Notes: generated by a model from the sequence alone, not told the origin. Shown: positions 27,159 through 36,826, counted from the first letter of the stretch. The stretch is DNA of 51,879 nt from Pirellulales bacterium (GCA_028289405.1 JANQPP010000070.1:1-51879), one strand, 5' to 3'. Translations and numbers: made by a program.

Positions 27159-28925
27159 TTGAAACGTACCCACACCTGCGGTGAATTGCGCGAGGGGGAC
27201 ATTGGCACCGACGTGACGCTGTGCGGCTGGGTCGACAGCTATCGTGACCACAGCGGCGTACTGTTCGTCGACTTGCGTGACCGGTATGGGAAGACGCAGG
27301 TGGTCTTCGGCCCGGATGCCGGGACGGAAGTCCATCAGCGGTCCAAAACTTTGCGATGCGAATTCGTGATCGAGGTCCAAGGAAAAGTGGCGAGGCGCCC
27401 GGAGGGGACGACCAACCCCAAGCTGGATACCGGAGAGATCGAAGTGCGAGCCGTGTCCCTGCGCGTGCTCAATCCGAGTCTGTCGCCGCCGGTGCAGCCT
27501 GGAGCTAAGGAATTGCCAGGGGAGGACCTGCGTCTGAAATACCGCTACCTCGATCTCCGCCGGCCTGAGATGCAAGAAGCAATGTTCTTCCGGCACCGTC
27601 TCATCAAGGTGATGCGAGATTATTTCGACCAGCTCGATTTCATCGAAGTGGAAACACCTTTTCTGGGCCGCAGTACGCCAGAAGGAGCGAGGGACTACCT
27701 CGTGCCGAGCCGGATCCATCACAACAATTTCTATGCCCTGCCTCAGTCACCGCAACTTTATAAACAGGTGCTCATGGTCGCGGGCTACGACCGCTATTTT
27801 CAGGTGGCCCGCTGCTTCCGTGATGAGGACCTGCGTGCCGACCGGCAACCGGAATTCACGCAACTGGACATGGAAATGTCCTTCGTCGAAGCGGAGGATG
27901 TGATACAAGTCATCGACGGGTTGGTCGCCACGTTGGCCAAAGAATTGCTCGGCATGGAACTTCCCACTCCTCTGCCCCGCATGACCTACGATGAGGCCAT
28001 GGAGCGATTTGGACACGACGCGCCCGATTTGCGTTTCGGCATGGAACTGGTGGACTTGACACCCATTGCCGCCGAAACTTCGTTTCGCGTCTTTCGTGAA
28101 GTGGCCGACCGCCGGGGACGCGTGCGCGGGCTGAACGCCCGAGGCGCCGCCGGCAAATATTCAAGGAAGGGTATCGATGAGTTAACGCATTTCGTCGTGA
28201 ACGACTTTGGAGCCAAGGGGCTGGCTTGGTTCAAAGTGGAGGAAGGGCGCAAACTGAATTCGCCGATCGCGAAGAATTTCACTCCCGAACATTTGGAGCG
28301 GATCGCCGCCGCCATGGAGGCCGAGCCAGGCGATTTGCTGCTCATCGTGGCCGATGAGTTCGAATTGACCTGCCGGGCCTTAAACGGATTGCGGAAACGT
28401 TTGGGAGAAGAATTGCGGCTCTACGATCCCCAGGCGATGCATTTTTCTTGGGTGGTGGAGTTTCCCATGTTCGCCAGGGACGAAGAGGTGGATGCCTGGG
28501 TGGCCATGCATCACCCCTTCACGGCACCTCGTGCATCTGACTTGGCGATCCTCGAAGAAGAGCCGGAAAAATGCCGGGCCGTGGCCTACGATCTAGTGAT
28601 TAACGGCTTCGAGGCGGGCGGCGGCACGATTCGGATCCACGATGAATCGATCCAACGCAAAGTGTTCCGTTTGATGGGGATCGACGAGGAGACCGCAAAA
28701 GAACGGTTCGGATTTTTGTTGGACGCCCTAAAATACGGCGCGCCGCCGCATGGCGGCATTGCCCTGGGGATCGACCGCTTCGTGATGCTATTCGCCGGAT
28801 TGGACAACATCCGGGACGTGATCGCCTTTCCGAAGACCCAACGCGCCACCGACCTCATGACCGGGGCGCCTTCCGTCGTCCATTCCCGTCAACTGCGCGA
28901 ACTTGGACTAGGGCGCACCAAGTAG
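27159..28925 (+). CDS. aspS: Aspartate--tRNA ligase
   Basis: Class II aminoacyl-tRNA synthetase (588 aa, bacterial type). It has an N-terminal OB-fold anticodon-binding domain (about residues 1-110, with GWVDSYRDHSG and VDLRDRYGKTQVVF) and a catalytic core with motif 1 near GRSTPEGARDYLVPSR. Motif 2 (FRDEDLRADRQPEFTQ) and motif 3 (GIALGIDRFVMLF) follow, and the bacterial GAD insertion domain lies in the middle. The start codon is TTG 27159, supported by AAAGGA (27146-27151) seven bases upstream and by the highly conserved N-terminus KRTHTCGELR. Whether it is discriminating or also charges tRNA-Asn cannot be read here. Confidence 0.97.
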   Translation: MKRTHTCGELREGDIGTDVTLCGWVDSYRDHSGVLFVDLRDRYGKTQVVFGPDAGTEVHQRSKTLRCEFVIEVQGKVARRPEGTTNPKLDTGEIEVRAVSLRVLNPSLSPPVQPGAKELPGEDLRLKYRYLDLRRPEMQEAMFFRHRLIKVMRDYFDQLDFIEVETPFLGRSTPEGARDYLVPSRIHHNNFYALPQSPQLYKQVLMVAGYDRYFQVARCFRDEDLRADRQPEFTQLDMEMSFVEAEDVIQVIDGLVATLAKELLGMELPTPLPRMTYDEAMERFGHDAPDLRFGMELVDLTPIAAETSFRVFREVADRRGRVRGLNARGAAGKYSRKGIDELTHFVVNDFGAKGLAWFKVEEGRKLNSPIAKNFTPEHLERIAAAMEAEPGDLLLIVADEFELTCRALNGLRKRLGEELRLYDPQAMHFSWVVEFPMFARDEEVDAWVAMHHPFTAPRASDLAILEEEPEKCRAVAYDLVINGFEAGGGTIRIHDESIQRKVFRLMGIDEETAKERFGFLLDALKYGAPPHGGIALGIDRFVMLFAGLDNIRDVIAFPKTQRATDLMTGAPSVVHSRQLRELGLGRTK

Positions 28926-28983
28926 CCCGTGCCCTCCGGATGTGCCTTACTTCCGGCGGCGCGATCCAGCCACCACGCATCGA

Positions 28984-30267
28984 CTACGCGCTCTTGGATT
29001 TCGGCTCGGAGATGGGAAATAGTGGGCGGCGGCCTTCCACGACGTCCGGAGTGACCACGAAGCTCTTGTTCGCGCCCTTTTCCGGAAGCTCGTACATAAT
29101 CTCCAGCATGACGGATTCCACGATGGAACGCAGGCCGCGGGCACCCGTATCCTTGGACAGAGCCATTTCCGCGACGCTGCGGAGAGCGTCGTCGGTAAAG
29201 GAAAGATCCGCGCTCTCCATTTCGAAGAGCTTTTGATACTGCCGCACGAGCGCGTTTTTCGGTTCCTGGAGCACGCGCATCAGGGCGTCCACATCCAGTG
29301 GGGCGAGTGGCGTGACGACCGGCAAGCGGCCCACCAATTCGGGGATCATTCCGTATTCCAGAATGTCGTCACTGGTGACCTGGGCCAACAATTCGCCGAG
29401 ATGGTCTTCGCCCCCGGCGGCGTCCTGCCCAAAACCGATCATGTGTCGGCCCAGCCGCTTGCTGATGATTTTCTCCAAGCCGACGAAGGTTCCGCCACAG
29501 ATGAACAAGATATTGGAGGTGTCCATCTGAATATATTGCTGCTCGGGATGTTTGCGGCCACCCTGTGGCGGGACGTTGGCCACCGTGCCTTCGAGCATCT
29601 TGAGCAGTGCCTGTTGCACGCCCTCTCCCGAAACATCCCGCGTGATGGAGACGTTGTTGCTGGTTTTGCCGATTTTGTCGATCTCATCGATATACAGCAC
29701 GCCACGTTGAGCCGAGTCGAGGTCGAAATCGGCCGCGTGTAGCAATTTGAGCAGCAGGTTTTCCACATCCTCGCCCACGTAGCCGGCTTCGGTAAGCGTG
29801 GTGGCATCGCCGATGGCGAAGGGAACATCCAAAATGCGGGCGAGAGTGCGGGCGAGCAGCGTTTTGCCGCAACCGGTGGGGCCGATCAGCAAAATGTTCG
29901 ACTTATCGATTTCCACATCCGCTTCTTCGCTGCCGAGCATGAGCCGCTTGTAGTGGCAATGGACGGCCACGGCGAGCACCTTCTTTGCCGCTTCCTGACC
30001 GATTACGTAGTCGTCCAGTTTGGCAACGATTTCTCGGGGAGAGGGGATTTTGTTGAATAACTGCTTACCTGTCCCGCGGCGGCGGCGTTCTTGTTCCAGA
30101 ATGGATTGGCAAAGTTCGATGCATTCGCCGCAAATATAGACGTCACCCGGCCCCTCCACGAGCGGCCCAACGTCTCGATAACTCTTGCGGCAAAAGGAAC
30201 AAAAAGCATTCTTTTTTGTGGCGCCACCACCACGTTTTCCGCCAGTCACGTCACGACTTGAGGGCAT
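28984..30267 (-). CDS. clpX: ATP-dependent Clp protease ATP-binding subunit ClpX
   Basis: Hexameric AAA+ unfoldase that feeds substrates to ClpP. Its N-terminal zinc-binding domain has Cys23, Cys26, Cys46 and Cys49. It also has Walker A GPTGCGKT (129-136), pore-1 loop GYVG (162-165) and Walker B YIDEID (Asp194/Glu195). Sensor and ISKR-type regions follow ([20 protein letters not shown]). 427 aa is typical. The ATG 30267 has AGGAAGG seven bases upstream. The residues before the zinc finger ([18 protein letters not shown]) are a non-conserved basic tail. No clpP is next to it in this window. The 264-bp gap upstream (30268-30531) shows only a 6-bp hairpin at 30433-30449. Confidence 0.97.
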   Translation of the reverse strand: MPSSRDVTGGKRGGGATKKNAFCSFCRKSYRDVGPLVEGPGDVYICGECIELCQSILEQERRRRGTGKQLFNKIPSPREIVAKLDDYVIGQEAAKKVLAVAVHCHYKRLMLGSEEADVEIDKSNILLIGPTGCGKTLLARTLARILDVPFAIGDATTLTEAGYVGEDVENLLLKLLHAADFDLDSAQRGVLYIDEIDKIGKTSNNVSITRDVSGEGVQQALLKMLEGTVANVPPQGGRKHPEQQYIQMDTSNILFICGGTFVGLEKIISKRLGRHMIGFGQDAAGGEDHLGELLAQVTSDDILEYGMIPELVGRLPVVTPLAPLDVDALMRVLQEPKNALVRQYQKLFEMESADLSFTDDALRSVAEMALSKDTGARGLRSIVESVMLEIMYELPEKGANKSFVVTPDVVEGRRPLFPISEPKSKSA

Positions 30268-30531
30268 ATTTGATCCTTCCTCTACCCGTTGATCCGTCTG
30301 CAGAATTGGAATAGTTAGCGATCCGCCGTATCGTTGGTGTTGTCTTCAAACTGATGGGTCACCGCCTCCGAATTGGAGCACCCACCAGGTCATTGACCTC
30401 CAGACGTTTCGCTACCAAACTCGCGTGACTCGCCGCCTGTCCTAGGCGGTTTGATGAAGCCACTTTTGCCGCTTGCTAAAGCCCTCATTCCCATTGTGAC
30501 GACCAGCTTCCCGGCGGGTTTCCCAACCGTT

Positions 30532-30795
30532 CTAACCCATTTCGTGAGAATCTCTTATTTCCGAATGAACTTGCTCCGTGAGCGACGTCTTTATTGTTCG
30601 GAATTCCTCGTCGCTGAGCACACCCGCCGAGTGCATTTCTCTGAATTTTGCCAAATGCTCGTTGGCGCTTGTGGTCTCGTCCCTAAGATACTCACGGACC
30701 CTTCCTACCACAAAAGTGGCAATGGCGATCAATGCGGCACCCCCGGCCAACCAAAGCACTAGTTCCGCGAACGGTGTACGAAGAAACTCAACCAT
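30532..30795 (-). CDS. Small membrane protein with SHOCT-like C-terminus
   Basis: 87 aa. One transmembrane helix (about residues 8-30, ELVLWLAGGAALIAIATFVV) is followed by a charged helix and a SHOCT-like motif, HLAKFREMHSAGVLSDEEFRTIKTSL, in which a Leu-Ser-x-Glu-Glu-Phe pattern is characteristic. SHOCT domains are oligomerisation modules of many short membrane proteins; the role of this one is unknown. Reading frame composition and motif support a real gene. It might be co-transcribed with clpX downstream, though 264 bp separate them. Confidence 0.75.
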   Translation of the reverse strand: MVEFLRTPFAELVLWLAGGAALIAIATFVVGRVREYLRDETTSANEHLAKFREMHSAGVLSDEEFRTIKTSLTEQVHSEIRDSHEMG

Positions 30796-31084
30796 TGGTC
30801 GTCTAGCGGCTTACCGCTTCGTCGAACTCTTTCCCAACGCGTCTTCCACGGAATCTAACCGTTTATCAGCCCGCGAAGCGTTCCTGTGGGCATTATGTAC
30901 GCTCGATCGAGGAGAGTCCAGTTTCGCGCCGATACGACCTTTGATCGCAGATCGAGAAATGGAATCGACGGAAAATTTTCCCGGCAGCTCATCCGAAGGC
31001 CGGATCGTGGCTTTTTCCACTCACCCCAATGCGTGCCGCCGGGCTGCTGTTGTGAACGAGAAAAGTCGTGCCGCGAAGAGGCAT

Positions 31085-31954
31085 TTAACCCCACAATCGT
31101 ATGGGCAAATCGATCCATCCCTCGCGAAGCGCGACGAAGAGCAAGGCCGCGACGTGGTCCGCCGTGGTTCCCGGGTTGCGTTGATGTCCGTCCGCTCGAA
31201 GCCAGGAGTCAAATTCCCGTAGTTCTCTCTCTCCGTCGCTCTGCATGTTATCCTGGCAGGCAAGTAAGACTTGGCTTGCCCAATCCGCCGCTTGCTGGGC
31301 CACTTCCGTACCATTCTTGCGAGCGATCAGAGAATCGGGAAACGCGGCCATGAGCCGCAGATGCAGATCCACGATTTTGTTCACCAGAGGTCCTTCTCGT
31401 GACAAGGACCGTTGTAGCAGCGGCACCATCTCCTGAAACAGCGGCGCGAATCCTTCCGCGTACTGGCGGGCAATGAGGTCGCGTTCCGCCCCAAATCGCA
31501 TGGCATCCAGCAGGGAAGCAGGAGGCAGGCTGTGTATATCGTGCTGCTCCGCTTTTCCCAATCCGCCCGGTCGTGCCAGCCGAATCGCCTCGTAAACGGC
31601 ACGGGAATCTTCCGGAGTGAGGGAACGTAACACTTGTTGGACACCACTTTGCAGCGGAACCCCACGTGGCACGCGAGCCAACGGCGCCAGCAGCAGAATG
31701 GATCCGAGATGTGTGTTCCGGCCAACCGCCTGATTCATGGTCCGAACGCCGGCCAGGATGGCATCTCCCAAGCCCGTTTGCTCGGCATCATCGGCCAGAA
31801 TTTCCCCCAGCACCGAAGAGGAAACCATGAAATCGCCAAATGTGAGGTCCTCGAAATCGGCACCTCGATGGACATTGCCCGGTTTGGGCGTTGTCGCCTC
31901 CAAGATGCAGGCGAGGCGAATTGAGCGGGAAGTGGTCAGGAGTGCATGGGTCAC
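31085..31954 (-). CDS. Triphosphoribosyl-dephospho-CoA synthase family protein (CitG-like)
   Basis: 289 aa of the CitG/MdcB/COG1767 family. Markers: ACILEATTPKPGNVHRG near the N-terminus, DFMVSSSVLG, NTHLGSILLLAPLA, RPGGLGKAEQHD and a central all-helical core. CitG makes the prosthetic-group precursor of citrate lyase, but no citrate or malonate lyase genes are here. Homologues in planctomycetes and H4MPT-using methylotrophs have been placed with C1-pathway genes, so a ribofuranosyl or phosphoribosyl transfer in cofactor synthesis is a plausible alternative (inference). The 289 bases downstream (30796-31084) show only short open frames that I do not believe. Confidence 0.8.
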   Translation of the reverse strand: MTHALLTTSRSIRLACILEATTPKPGNVHRGADFEDLTFGDFMVSSSVLGEILADDAEQTGLGDAILAGVRTMNQAVGRNTHLGSILLLAPLARVPRGVPLQSGVQQVLRSLTPEDSRAVYEAIRLARPGGLGKAEQHDIHSLPPASLLDAMRFGAERDLIARQYAEGFAPLFQEMVPLLQRSLSREGPLVNKIVDLHLRLMAAFPDSLIARKNGTEVAQQAADWASQVLLACQDNMQSDGERELREFDSWLRADGHQRNPGTTADHVAALLFVALREGWIDLPIRLWG

Positions 31955-32247
31955 AATTCACCAATAGGTCAAATCCCGAGGCTTGAAACTGCCCTCAACC
32001 TTGCGTCGCATTCGTCGTCGTGTTCGAAGATACCGACAACATATACTTGGCGGCGTTTCGGGGCGAATAGGTTCCGACGATTCCCGAGCGGACCATCATC
32101 GCAATGACTCGGTTGGAGGAAAAACAAATGATCGCGCGAAAAGATTGTGAATTCTTCGAATGAAAGATACATTCGCAGAATGGTAGGGATGCTTTCGTGA
32201 GCCTTGGTTCTCGGGATACTAAACTTGTGACCCCGGGGTGGACGACC

Positions 32248-32712
32248 ATGCCCAGACGTCGAGTTTTCTGGATTTTCTCCGCAGTGTTGGCTCCCTGGCT
32301 GGCGCCGTGGGTCTCCGTGCTCTGTCTGGGGCGCGGTGGCCTGTCCGATTTGTTGAATGTTTTCTTGTGGCCGTTGCTCTATCTGTGCTTTGGCATGTTT
32401 TTCGGGACGCTGCGCCAGCCGTTGCACCTGCTGCGGCGTTGGGACCGACGTGTGATCGTGGCTTCACGTCGCTATTCGGATTGGCACAACGTGTCGCTGT
32501 TCTTTCTATTCCTGTTTCACGTGAGTGCCGCGGCAAGTTTCACCTCGGATCCTTTTCCCTGGGACGCTATTTTGGTTTGCACCTTGTTGCTGTATGCACC
32601 GTATGTGCTCCTGGAATCAAGAAGCCAATATTTCTTGGCGCAGGCCGAGGAGTTTCTGCACGAATCCTTGAACTGGCCTGACTGGCGGGCATCCGTGTCC
32701 CACGAGGGATAG
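32248..32712 (+). CDS. Small polytopic membrane protein, unknown function
   Basis: 154 aa from ATG 32248 (a GTG at 32197 would add 17 unlikely residues). Four hydrophobic helices are evident at about 8-27, 32-50, 73-92 and 99-118, with a basic cytoplasmic loop RQPLHLLRRWDRRVIVASRR between the second and third. I do not recognise the family. The region 31955-32247 upstream (293 bp) contains an antisense open frame without credible coding character. It converges with the PlsC-like gene (104 bp apart). Confidence 0.6.
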   Translation: MPRRRVFWIFSAVLAPWLAPWVSVLCLGRGGLSDLLNVFLWPLLYLCFGMFFGTLRQPLHLLRRWDRRVIVASRRYSDWHNVSLFFLFLFHVSAAASFTSDPFPWDAILVCTLLLYAPYVLLESRSQYFLAQAEEFLHESLNWPDWRASVSHEG

Positions 32713-32816
32713 TAAGGCTGCAGCGAATATGTTGGTCGCGAGCAGGCGCCCGCCAGACAATACATTCGGGGCATTCGAGTTGGCTCGTGCAGCCGGTTTT
32801 GTCTCGACGGATCCGG

Positions 32817-34106
32817 CTAGGTGGAGGGCACTGCTTCGTTTTCCGCGGGATGTGGCGATAAAGTCTTAGGAAGGACGTCTCGAGGCGTGCCACCTTGTCG
32901 TGGATGATTCTCGGGCCGCGCCAACTCGTCCAAGGCGCGTTGCAGCCAATCCCCAACTTCTAGCATCAGCGGATCATCACCGTTTCCCCGCCGCCTTTCC
33001 CCTTGCACGAGGATCGCCGGGCCTACCCAAATGGTCGCGTGCAAGGGAGGATGTACCCGCGCTACATCCGTCACATCTTCTTCCAATCGCTCGACGGTTT
33101 CCAATAACCGCTCGTCGGTGGGGCAATCAGCGAGGTAACCTTGCGGAAACGCAGCCACTTGTTGTGCCAAGTAAACCATGGCCAAATGCCGCCAGCGGCG
33201 GGCCCGCTCTTCGGCGGTGATCTTTCCCGTGATCATCTCTGGCAGGATGGCGGTACGCAGTCGCTTCACGCGCGGCACGATGTATCCATCTTGCGCGGAT
33301 CCCAGCCACTCGATTTCCAAAGGTTCCAAAAGCCGCCGCAACAAGCCGTCCTGGCGTTCCGCGACTGCTCCCGACTGCGGTTGTCCAAAAAACTCGATTT
33401 CTTTCAAAGTCAACAGGGCTTCGCTAATCCGTTGGACGCGGTCAAGCAAGCTAGCCTCAACATGCGGCTGCCAGGTCAGGCGCGTTTCGAGATCATGCAG
33501 CACGGGAGAAATCGACGCTTCGAAATCCTCTCCCATGAAATAGTACTTGATGGCCACCGGATGGATCACGACCTGCCCCGAAGGCGAAGCCTTCGCGCGG
33601 CGTTTCGCGGCGGTGCGGGCGATAAACGAAGGGCCTTCTAGCAGTGGAGCCAGGCGATCATTTGTTCGGGTGGTGACTCCTTCGGGAAAAATGACCAGAG
33701 CCCGTTTGGCTTCGACGAGCAATTCGACCGCAGCGTTTAATGCCGCGCGGTCGGGACCTTCGCGATAAATGCTAAATCCTCCCATCCGGCGAATCATGGC
33801 GGCCATGAACCGCGTCTGCTTGAAAAGATGCCAACTGGCCATGGTGTAGAGATGCTGGCCCGTATGCTTCGTGAGCATCCCCAAGAGCATGGGATCGGCG
33901 GGCCGTGAATGGTTCGGGGTGAGCATGATTCCATGCCCAGCCTTGATCGAATCACGCAGACCTTCGGTGCCGAGACAAGTCGTTTTGACGACGCCGTAGG
34001 TCCGACGATTGTAACCCTCCAAAAGGAGCTGCAAAAAATCGGGCCAAAGCCGGCCACGATGAGGAGGAACAAACCGGTAGGGCGTTTCGAAGACGATGGA
34101 CTGCAT
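32817..34106 (-). CDS. PlsC-like glycerol-phosphate acyltransferase domain protein
   Basis: 429 aa. The N-terminal half carries the acyltransferase blocks: H66-SRPA-D71 (HX4D catalytic motif), GGFSIYREGPDR (block II) and FPEG at 140-143 (block III). The family transfers fatty acyl chains to (lyso)phosphatidate or related acceptors at the cytoplasmic membrane face. The C-terminal 200 residues are an extra helical part not found in simple PlsC (about 250 aa). This makes it resemble longer planctomycete acyltransferases; acceptor unknown. No strong membrane segment is visible, so it may be peripheral. It is followed upstream by a 170-bp gap and then cysI on the same strand. Confidence 0.8.
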   Translation of the reverse strand: MQSIVFETPYRFVPPHRGRLWPDFLQLLLEGYNRRTYGVVKTTCLGTEGLRDSIKAGHGIMLTPNHSRPADPMLLGMLTKHTGQHLYTMASWHLFKQTRFMAAMIRRMGGFSIYREGPDRAALNAAVELLVEAKRALVIFPEGVTTRTNDRLAPLLEGPSFIARTAAKRRAKASPSGQVVIHPVAIKYYFMGEDFEASISPVLHDLETRLTWQPHVEASLLDRVQRISEALLTLKEIEFFGQPQSGAVAERQDGLLRRLLEPLEIEWLGSAQDGYIVPRVKRLRTAILPEMITGKITAEERARRWRHLAMVYLAQQVAAFPQGYLADCPTDERLLETVERLEEDVTDVARVHPPLHATIWVGPAILVQGERRRGNGDDPLMLEVGDWLQRALDELARPENHPRQGGTPRDVLPKTLSPHPAENEAVPST

Positions 34107-34276
34107 GACACGTAATTCGTGAGCGCGGACGAGGAATTGGCGGAAACAGGTTTAACCAGGGCTTGAACGAGCATCTTCCCGAACCAGAGAACAGCCGGCT
34201 CGGGCAAGCTTTAAGCCAAACCACCATAGTATGTATCTCCGTGGAGACTCAATACTATTTCGCCATGGGGCTGAAG

Positions 34277-36007
34277 CTATACCTCAGCCTGGTGCTCGCC
34301 GACGTGAGCGAGCAGTCCGTTACGCCCCTGGCGGTGGCAGAAATCGCCGAAGGTTTCCCCGTTCACATGCGTGTCCCGAAAGAAGGTGAACAACGGCAAC
34401 AGCTCGGGAATAATTTGCTCCAAAGGCACCAAATCCTTGTAAATGAAGTTGAGACGATCCCCGAGCCGCCGTCCTCCCAGGAAGAGGGTGTATTTTCCCT
34501 TTGCCTTGCCAACGAGCCCGATGTCCGCGTTGTATGGTCGCGCACAGGCATTCGGGCAGCCGGTCATCCGCACGGTGAATTTTTCGTGATCCAGCCCGAG
34601 GGCCGTTAATTCCCGCTCCAATTGATCGATCAGGCCAGGCAGAACCCGCTCGCTCTCGGTAATGGCCAGCCCGCAGGTTGGCAGCGCGACGCAGGCCATG
34701 GACCAACGCCGCACGGTGGAGATGTCCTCGCTGAGCGGCACGCCATGTTCGTGAAAGATTTGCTCGAGTGTTTTCTGCTGTTGCTCCTCGAGATCCGTGA
34801 ATAACAAACTCTGGTGTGGTGTGATGCGGATGCCTGGCTGCAAGCGCTGGCAAACTTCGCGCACCGCCGATTTTAATCCAAAACCATCGACATCCTTGAT
34901 TCGGCCGTTCTCGACATTCAGCCCGTACCACCAGCGGCCGTCCCCCTGTTCGTTCCAGCCTAGATGATCTTCGTAGCCCCGGATGGGGACGTCGAACGGA
35001 TTGTCCAGCGGGCCGCCAAAATATTCCTCCACCTTGGCGCGAAACTTAGTCAACCCCCAATCCGCGACAAGATATTTCATCCGTGCCACTTTGCGATCCG
35101 CGCGGTTTCCGAAATCACGTTGCACTTTCACCACGGCGGTTACGAGATCCATCAGACGATCGGAGGAGACATAGGCCATTGCTTGGCCCAATGCCGGGAA
35201 AGTCTTTTCCGCGCTGGGCGTGTTGCCGAAGCCACCTCCCACGATCACATTGAAGCCGTGGATCACGCCGTCATCGTGTAGTGCCAACAAGCCCAAGTCA
35301 TGGGTGTGCAGATCGACGCAATTGTCCTCCGGTAGGCCGATACCCGTCTTGAATTTACGTGGCAAATAGGTCGGCCCGTAGATCGGCTCCTCGATCGGTG
35401 GCGGAGGACCACCGCCGACGCGCTGGGATGTGCTGGTCTCGGGATCCTTGATCCACAATTCATGGTAGGCGGGCGTGCGCGGCGCCAAATGGTCGGCGAG
35501 CCGGTCGGCCCAGTTTTGCAACTGGTCGCGCACGGGATCTCGGCGTATCGGCGCCGGGCAGCACATGATATTCCTTTCCACGTCTCCACAGGCGGCCAAC
35601 GTGGACATTTGATGCGAATTGATGCGATGGATCGTTTCCCACAAATCACCCTTCACCACGCCATGGAATTGCGTCCCCTGGCGGGTGGTGAGCCGCAAGG
35701 TGCCGTTGCCCAACGCATCACAGATCTCAAGCTGCGCGCGCATCTGATCGGCGGTTAACTTGCCGCCGGGAACCTTGCTCCGCACCATGAAGCTGTAATG
35801 CCGGCCCGATTTGCCATTGCTGCCCTGCTTTCCTCGCAGGTCGCGATCATCCTGCTGATAAACTCCGTGATGCTTGAGAAGTTGAATGGTCTCTTTGCCG
35901 AATTTGTCATTGCCATCCCGCAACTCCTCGGCAATTTCTCCTCGCAAGTAAGCGCTACTGGCTTTGATATCCTCGGAGGAACTGACGCCGTTGGTACGCT
36001 TCGACAT
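34277..36007 (-). CDS. cysI: Assimilatory sulfite reductase hemoprotein subunit
   Basis: Siroheme- and [4Fe-4S]-containing reductase (576 aa) that reduces sulfite to sulfide with six electrons. Conserved parts: TTRQGTQFHGVVKGDL, NRADRKVARMKYLV, the cluster ligands Cys439 and Cys445 (C-x5-C) and Cys484 and Cys488 (GCPNAC), and CARPYNADIGLVGKAKGKY. The sequence is CysI-like rather than a nitrite reductase. No cysJ flavoprotein is next to it, so the electron donor (NADPH flavoprotein elsewhere, or ferredoxin) is unclear. ATG 36007 is preferred over 36025, and AGGAAT lies upstream. The divergent region with pgpA contains two palindromes that may regulate it. Confidence 0.92.
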   Translation of the reverse strand: MSKRTNGVSSSEDIKASSAYLRGEIAEELRDGNDKFGKETIQLLKHHGVYQQDDRDLRGKQGSNGKSGRHYSFMVRSKVPGGKLTADQMRAQLEICDALGNGTLRLTTRQGTQFHGVVKGDLWETIHRINSHQMSTLAACGDVERNIMCCPAPIRRDPVRDQLQNWADRLADHLAPRTPAYHELWIKDPETSTSQRVGGGPPPPIEEPIYGPTYLPRKFKTGIGLPEDNCVDLHTHDLGLLALHDDGVIHGFNVIVGGGFGNTPSAEKTFPALGQAMAYVSSDRLMDLVTAVVKVQRDFGNRADRKVARMKYLVADWGLTKFRAKVEEYFGGPLDNPFDVPIRGYEDHLGWNEQGDGRWWYGLNVENGRIKDVDGFGLKSAVREVCQRLQPGIRITPHQSLLFTDLEEQQQKTLEQIFHEHGVPLSEDISTVRRWSMACVALPTCGLAITESERVLPGLIDQLERELTALGLDHEKFTVRMTGCPNACARPYNADIGLVGKAKGKYTLFLGGRRLGDRLNFIYKDLVPLEQIIPELLPLFTFFRDTHVNGETFGDFCHRQGRNGLLAHVGEHQAEV

Positions 36008-36092
36008 GCTCGAAAATTCCTGCATTCAAAAAAATGGGCCCGCCAAGACAACCATTGCCCCTGGCATGCACATCGGGCAAAATCCTTGACCC

Positions 36093-36135
36093 TAGCCAGG
36101 CCAAACCTGGCTAACATTTCGGTCCACCGGTGGAC
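36093..36135. promoter_or_regulatory. Two palindromes in the cysI-pgpA divergent region
   Basis: TAGCCAGG-CCAAA-CCTGGCTA (36093-36113) is a perfect 8-bp inverted repeat with a 5-nt centre, 21 bp overall. GTCCACCGGTGGAC (36122-36135) is a perfect 14-bp palindrome only eight bases further. They sit 86 bp upstream of the cysI start and 57 bp upstream of pgpA. Such symmetry suggests operators, possibly for a sulfur-responsive regulator. The identity of the binding protein is unknown. Confidence 0.5.
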
Positions 36136-36191
36136 GTGACTTGCCATTCACCCGATACCTATAGAGAAATCGTAGACTTGGAGCTAGGGAA

Positions 36192-36740
36192 ATGGGAGGC
36201 GGCAAGGGATCTCATGATGACCATCGACCCGCTCACGCCAGGGCTCATGGAAGACCGTCAACCGCGTTGGATCCGATCCTGTGCTTGGCGACCGGGGCTG
36301 GAGTCGGCTACGCTCCTTGGGCGCCAGGCACGTTCGGGTCCCTGTGGGGGTTACCGGCCACTTGGGTGTTCCTCATGCTCCCTGGCTGGCCCTATCAAGC
36401 ATTTGCCGCGATGGTGGCAATCGGGGCGGGTGTGTGGATCGCCGGTCGGGCAGCGGACCGTTTGGGTGTCAAAGACCCCGGCGCCGTGGTGATCGATGAG
36501 TACCTGAGCCTGCCGCTGGTATTTTGGGGCTTACCGACGGGTTTGGAGAAACCCTCCGTGTGGATGCTCGGGTTTGTCTGTTTTCGAGTATGCGACATTC
36601 TGAAGCCTCCACCGGCGCGACAACTGGAACGGTTGCCACGTGGCTGGGGAGTCATGGCCGATGATCTAATGGCCGCGACTTATGCCCATTTGCTGCTCCA
36701 AGCCATTGTGCGGGGGCCACTGTTCGATCTGTTGCGATGA
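36192..36740 (+). CDS. pgpA: Phosphatidylglycerophosphatase A
   Basis: 182-aa membrane phosphatase converting phosphatidylglycerol phosphate to phosphatidylglycerol. Family landmarks: YAPWAPGTFGSLWG, a VIDEY segment, FRVCDILKPPP and GWGVMADDLMAA, which together give the Asp-rich metal site. Membrane helices flank these loops. ATG 36192 follows GGAG (36180s). The N-terminal 25 residues before ATGAGVGY are basic and non-conserved, so a later start is possible. folD follows on the same strand after 86 bp. Confidence 0.9.
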   Translation: MGGGKGSHDDHRPAHARAHGRPSTALDPILCLATGAGVGYAPWAPGTFGSLWGLPATWVFLMLPGWPYQAFAAMVAIGAGVWIAGRAADRLGVKDPGAVVIDEYLSLPLVFWGLPTGLEKPSVWMLGFVCFRVCDILKPPPARQLERLPRGWGVMADDLMAATYAHLLLQAIVRGPLFDLLR

Positions 36741-36826
36741 CAGCGCTGTCCGTGTTCCCTACAATGTCGCTGAACATAGCGCGGGCTTGATGGTCCGCGA
36801 ATGGGCACGACCTGGGGGAGCGACTG

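Noticed and set aside
30433..30449. CCGCCT-GTCCT-AGGCGG hairpin
   Set aside because: Only a 6-bp stem, no T-run in either useful direction, so not called as a terminator.
30811..31020. Small leftward open frame after the CitG-like gene
   Set aside because: GTG start with badly placed Shine-Dalgarno and no recognisable feature.
31969..32427. Leftward open frame opposite the small membrane protein
   Set aside because: Gln/Pro/Arg-rich antisense reading of a membrane-protein gene; no supporting signals.
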